Below, piece by piece: positions 7,063-9,471 of a stretch of DNA of 9,471 bases. The notes under the pieces are model-generated. The model searched no databases and was not told the DNA's origin. It saw only the letters and a list, made by a program, of their open reading frames with translations. Source of the stretch: Pseudomonadota bacterium (GTDB lineage: Bacteria; Bdellovibrionota; Oligoflexia; Oligoflexales; Oligoflexaceae); contig JAKQGS010000288.1 of the NCBI GenBank assembly GCA_029556045.1, positions 1 through 9,471 on the forward strand. Direction: 5' to 3'. Positions within the stretch are counted from its first letter, which is position 1, and the number at the start of each line of letters is the position of its first letter. The translations under genes were made by a program, and so were the position numbers.

Positions 7063-7132
7063 GGAGCCTATTCGAGCGCCAAGGATGGCGCTTGGGAGGC
7101 GTTCAACCCATCATTCATGCTAGGGAGTGGCC

Positions 7133-8038
7133 ATGAAAAAGGTAGAAGCCAATCGGTATCCTCATTCTGCGACCCTGTTCCGGTTTTGCAAGGAAGCCTT
7201 GGAAATCCGCTATGAGGGGAATATCAAGGTGATCGATCAGGACGTGGGCGCTATTCTGGACTACGACCCCGCCGATTGCAGTCACTGGAAAAAAGGCAAA
7301 AAGAATATCCGCTCCCTGTCCACTCTCCGCAAGATTTCCGATCATCTGAGTATCGACGAACGCCTACTGATCGACATCGCCTCAGGCCGTGTGGGTCTGG
7401 AAGAGGCGGTTTTTGAATTCCGTGGCTACGGTTCTTTCACCCTCAATGGAAAATCCCTGGAAAACCTCAAAAAAGAATATTTCAAAAACCCCACCAAATG
7501 GCAGAAGGACGGGGTGGTTGCCTCCTTCGAAGAACTTTTTGACGTGAACCGCGCCGCCGTAACCCGAGTGGCTGAGGCTGTGCTGGAAAAAGGTCATTTC
7601 ACCGAAGCCCCTGTCTACATCCCAGAGGTCTATCAGTTTTTTAATACCTCCATTCATCTAATCGCCGATACGAACCTGGCGCAGCCCATCGAAGTGATCC
7701 GGGAAGGGGACGGCGCCAGCCTGCAAACCACCGTGAAATATCAAAACCATGAAATGCGCCCCTACGTGCGCTTTCTCCTGGCCAAAGAACTGTTTAAGCA
7801 CCTGGCCCGCTCTGGCAACGAAGTGGCGGCTCGCTTCAAAGAGGTACCCGACGAAGTGTTGGACATCCAAGCCAATATTTTTGCCGGCATGCTGTTGATC
7901 CCCGGCAAAATGCTGCGTCTGGAGGTTGAAAAAATCGACAGTTCATTGGATATCGTCAGCCAGCTTTCAGAAACCTTTTGGGTGTCCAAGGCTCTGATGA
8001 ACCAAAGGCTGCGGGACTATCTGGAAAATTTGACCTGA
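7133..8038 (+). CDS. XRE-type HTH regulator with inactive ImmA/IrrE-like domain
   Basis: Protein of 301 residues. Residues about 34-84 form a lambda-repressor-like helix-turn-helix (DQDVGAILDY, then DPADCSHWKKGKKN, LSTLRKISDHLSI). Residues about 160-300 follow the ImmA/IrrE (DUF955) pattern, with RFLLAKELFKHL (213-224) aligning to the family's RFTLAHELGH, DIQANIFAGMLLIP (244-257) to EANxFAxxLLMP, and a C-terminal VSKALMNQRL helix. The zinc motif HExxH is KELFK here (K218, K222), and the usual Glu before AN is Gln (Q246), so peptidase activity is unlikely. The domain may instead sense a ligand or bind a protein. HTH-ImmA fusions are known as transcription regulators, including fatty-acid-related types. 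Start ATG 7133 is chosen because GGGAG ends 5 nt upstream; the in-frame GTG at 7127 would overlap that site. Its own promoter and a strong terminator suggest a single-gene unit. Confidence 0.82.
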   Translation: MKKVEANRYPHSATLFRFCKEALEIRYEGNIKVIDQDVGAILDYDPADCSHWKKGKKNIRSLSTLRKISDHLSIDERLLIDIASGRVGLEEAVFEFRGYGSFTLNGKSLENLKKEYFKNPTKWQKDGVVASFEELFDVNRAAVTRVAEAVLEKGHFTEAPVYIPEVYQFFNTSIHLIADTNLAQPIEVIREGDGASLQTTVKYQNHEMRPYVRFLLAKELFKHLARSGNEVAARFKEVPDEVLDIQANIFAGMLLIPGKMLRLEVEKIDSSLDIVSQLSETFWVSKALMNQRLRDYLENLT

Positions 8039-8063
8039 AGTCACTTTTTTAGCGGGTTGAATC

Positions 8064-8091
8064 AGGCAGGGCTAACCCCCTGCCTTTTTTT
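8064..8091 (+). terminator. Intrinsic terminator of the HTH/pseudo-ImmA gene
   Basis: AGGCAGGG (8064-8071) pairs perfectly with CCCTGCCT (8078-8085) around loop CTAACC, and seven T (8085-8091) complete a strong rho-independent terminator 26 bases after the stop codon. Upstream bases can form competing pairs (TTAGC 8049-8053 with GCTAA 8071-8075; GGGTT 8054-8058 with AACCC 8074-8078), which would break this hairpin. Confidence 0.92.
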
Positions 8092-8206
8092 GTGTTTCGT
8101 AAACTTTATTCCGAAAGGGAAAGTATTGAAACCATAGGAAATACCACCATACCCTTAAGTTTCCCCCCTAAACCCCGAAAAGCTTCCTGAATTCTTGGCA
8201 AAGGAT

Positions 8207-8223
8207 CCGATGACCTTCATCGG
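8207..8223. promoter_or_regulatory. 7-bp inverted repeat upstream of the Fe-S protein gene
   Basis: CCGATGA (8207-8213) and TCATCGG (8217-8223) form a perfect dyad with a 3-base centre, extendable by one T-G pair. It ends 34 bases before the ATG at 8258. It may be an operator or a leader hairpin. A weak promoter candidate lies upstream (TTGAAA at 8126-8131 with a poor -10). Confidence 0.4.
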
Positions 8224-8257
8224 GATTGTAACACCAGGCTTCCAAAGGAAACAGGAT

Positions 8258-9471
8258 ATGGGTAAGCCCTTTCAACTGCAAAACGGAACGGTCCTTTTGT
8301 CGATCGAGGCGCCGGGAGGGCTTTATAACTCCACCCAGCTCAAGAAAATTGCCACCCTCTGCGATCAGCAACTGGCTCTGGTCCGTGCCACGGAAGACCA
8401 ACGCATCGCCCTGTTTGCAAAAGAGGACCATGCGGCGCAAATTCAGAAAGAATTGGAAACCGTCGGATTAGGAGTGCGACATTACCAGGACGGGCTTCAT
8501 GGCGCTGTTTCCTGTTTGGGTAAGTTGTGTCCGGATCATGAGCAGGACGCCATGGGTGCGGCGATGGAAATCGCCAAGGAGCTGAAAGACATGCAGGTCA
8601 GCAACTGCGTGAAGGTCGGCATCAACGGCTGCCAGAAATGCTGCGTACCCTGCCATACCCTTGATCTCTCCATCGTGGGTGATGTGAGTGGATACCGCCT
8701 GAGTCTAGGGGGCAAAACCTCGCAGATTCCGGAAATGGCCTCCTACCTTGCGGAAGGCGTGCCGGCCTCCAAACTGCCCGGCTATGTCAAACAGATTGTC
8801 AGCCTCTACAACAAGCATGCGGAAGAGGGTGAATCCCTGCATGAGATGATGGATCGTGTGGGGGCCAGTGATTTTGTGCGTGCGCTGGCGCCCTACAGTC
8901 AGGACGCCGCTGACAGCGGTGATCCGTTTGGGAGCGCCGGGACGGAAGCGGAAGATCTGAGCTTAAACGATACTCCTACCGCGGAAGATGACCAACTTGA
9001 AATGGATCTTTCGGGAGGTGGTGAGGACGCCGATGATTTGTCCATGCTGGAAGAAACCCCCGCATCAGGTGACCTGGCTGCTGACGCGGATCTGGATTCC
9101 GAGGAATTGGATAGTATGGAAGACCTCGGTGAACAATCCATGGCTGCAGACGGCACTCTGGGTGAATCAGCTGAAACCGGGGACGAATTTGCCAGCATGG
9201 ACGACGTGATGCTGCACGACGAACAACTGGGCGAGGGTGTGGACCTTGATCCCAAGTCCTTTGCTGCAGACGACGACTTAGAAACGCATGTTCCCATTCG
9301 GGACGAGGAATTAGTGAACGATGACGTCATCCTGGCGGATGAGCCGCAATTGGATGAAATGAACGACGAGGGATTTTCCAGCGATGCGGGCATGGTGGAA
9401 AATCTGGATGACTTAGCTTCGGACCTGACGGAAGACCTCGTGGCAGAGGATGTTCCGGCTCCGCAGCCGGT
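8258..9471 (+). CDS. Sulfite/nitrite-reductase-like Fe-S domain fused to a long acidic tail, 3' end beyond window
   Basis: The frame opens at ATG 8258 (AAAGGAA ends 7 nt upstream) and stays open to the window edge: 404 codons, C-terminus missing. Residues 5-75 resemble the ferredoxin-like half of sulfite/nitrite reductases. Residues 80-155 resemble their sirohaem/4Fe-4S half, with C86-x4-C91, then NGCQKCCVPCH (C125, C128, C129, C132) and LSIVGDVSGYRLSLGGK; Dsr-type reductases have a similar GCxNxCxxxHC stretch. The second pair C125-x3-C129 fits the family. The first pair is one residue closer than the usual C-x5-C. Only one such unit is present, unlike the duplicated layout of full sulfite reductases. 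Residues 211-404 are low-complexity, with 64 Asp/Glu and only one Lys and one Arg. Substrate and partner unknown; it could be a redox protein rather than a complete reductase. It follows the HTH gene but is separated from it by a terminator. Confidence 0.8.
   Translation, partial: MGKPFQLQNGTVLLSIEAPGGLYNSTQLKKIATLCDQQLALVRATEDQRIALFAKEDHAAQIQKELETVGLGVRHYQDGLHGAVSCLGKLCPDHEQDAMGAAMEIAKELKDMQVSNCVKVGINGCQKCCVPCHTLDLSIVGDVSGYRLSLGGKTSQIPEMASYLAEGVPASKLPGYVKQIVSLYNKHAEEGESLHEMMDRVGASDFVRALAPYSQDAADSGDPFGSAGTEAEDLSLNDTPTAEDDQLEMDLSGGGEDADDLSMLEETPASGDLAADADLDSEELDSMEDLGEQSMAADGTLGESAETGDEFASMDDVMLHDEQLGEGVDLDPKSFAADDDLETHVPIRDEELVNDDVILADEPQLDEMNDEGFSSDAGMVENLDDLASDLTEDLVAEDVPAPQP

Larger units (their letters stand above)
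6921..7132. promoter_or_regulatory. Control region of the HTH/pseudo-ImmA gene with clustered inverted repeats
   Basis: This 212-base gap contains several short dyads: TTGAC(6947-6951)/GTCAA(6959-6963), AATTTGG(6962-6968)/CCAAATT(6977-6983), TGATTA(7001-7006)/TAATCA(7012-7017), and CGAGCGCC(7073-7080)/GGCGCTTG(7087-7094, one G-T wobble). The dyads before 7033 lie upstream of a TTGACA box and the last lies in the presumed leader. No clear terminator follows the outer-membrane gene (stop 6918-6920), so read-through into this region is possible. Confidence 0.5.

Noticed and set aside
7033..7215. Plus-strand frame of 60 codons starting at TTG in the TTGACA box
   Set aside because: It overlaps the promoter and the HTH gene, lacks a ribosome-binding site and shows no protein-like pattern.
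8899..9393. Minus-strand open frame of 164 codons, very Ser-rich
   Set aside because: It is the antisense shadow of the Asp/Glu-rich tail (GAN codons read back as NTC, many of them Ser/Leu/Phe-type), has no ribosome-binding site and lies inside a better gene.
1..9471. CRISPR array, tRNA, rRNA or insertion sequence
   Set aside because: No regularly spaced repeats, tRNA-like cloverleaf sequence, rRNA-like stretch, transposase motif or terminal inverted repeats were seen.

Overview
The window looks like chromosomal DNA of a Gram-negative bacterium, probably a proteobacterium. It encodes a predicted lipoprotein, a protein with a signal peptide, and an outer-membrane protein whose C-terminus reads as a beta-barrel. 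Coding DNA is moderately GC-rich and most intergenic gaps are AT-rich. A Magnetococcales-type lineage would fit the style of these genes, but that is a weak impression, not a demonstrated assignment. I see no rRNA, tRNA, insertion sequence, phage module or CRISPR array.

Layout. (1) Positions 1-1287, minus strand: the N-terminal part of a two-receiver signalling protein with helical (TPR-like) linkers. Both receiver domains carry Glu where the phosphorylated Asp should be. (2) 1288-1586: an AT-rich divergent control region with an exact 15-bp direct repeat flanking a perfect 10-bp inverted repeat. (3) 1587-2903, plus: a vanadium-dependent haloperoxidase/PAP2-family lipoprotein with all vanadate-site motifs. 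(4) A bidirectional terminator at 2933-2970. (5) 2989-3915, minus: an exported DUF547 protein, convergent with the haloperoxidase. (6) 3916-4412: a long non-coding stretch, with one doubtful 48-codon ORF and an 8-codon minicistron that has a strong ribosome-binding site. (7) 4413-6920, plus: an 835-residue envelope protein with an Ig/PKD-like N-terminus, a middle beta-rich region, TPRs and a C-terminal beta-barrel. (8) 6921-7132: a control region with several inverted repeats and a TTGACA promoter candidate. (9) 7133-8038, plus: a helix-turn-helix regulator fused to an ImmA/IrrE-like domain that has lost its zinc ligands, followed by a strong terminator. (10) 8258 to the window end, plus: a sulfite/nitrite-reductase-like Fe-S domain fused to a very acidic tail that runs off the edge.

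How they may work together. No long operon is visible; most genes have their own control region or terminator. The most unusual coding content is a set of proteins that keep a recognisable enzyme or switch fold but with altered key residues (two Glu-receivers and a pseudo-ImmA domain), plus a lone sirohaem-reductase-like half-domain with a long acidic extension. A functional link between the pseudo-ImmA regulator and the Fe-S protein behind it is plausible from adjacency only. The terminator between them argues against simple co-transcription.
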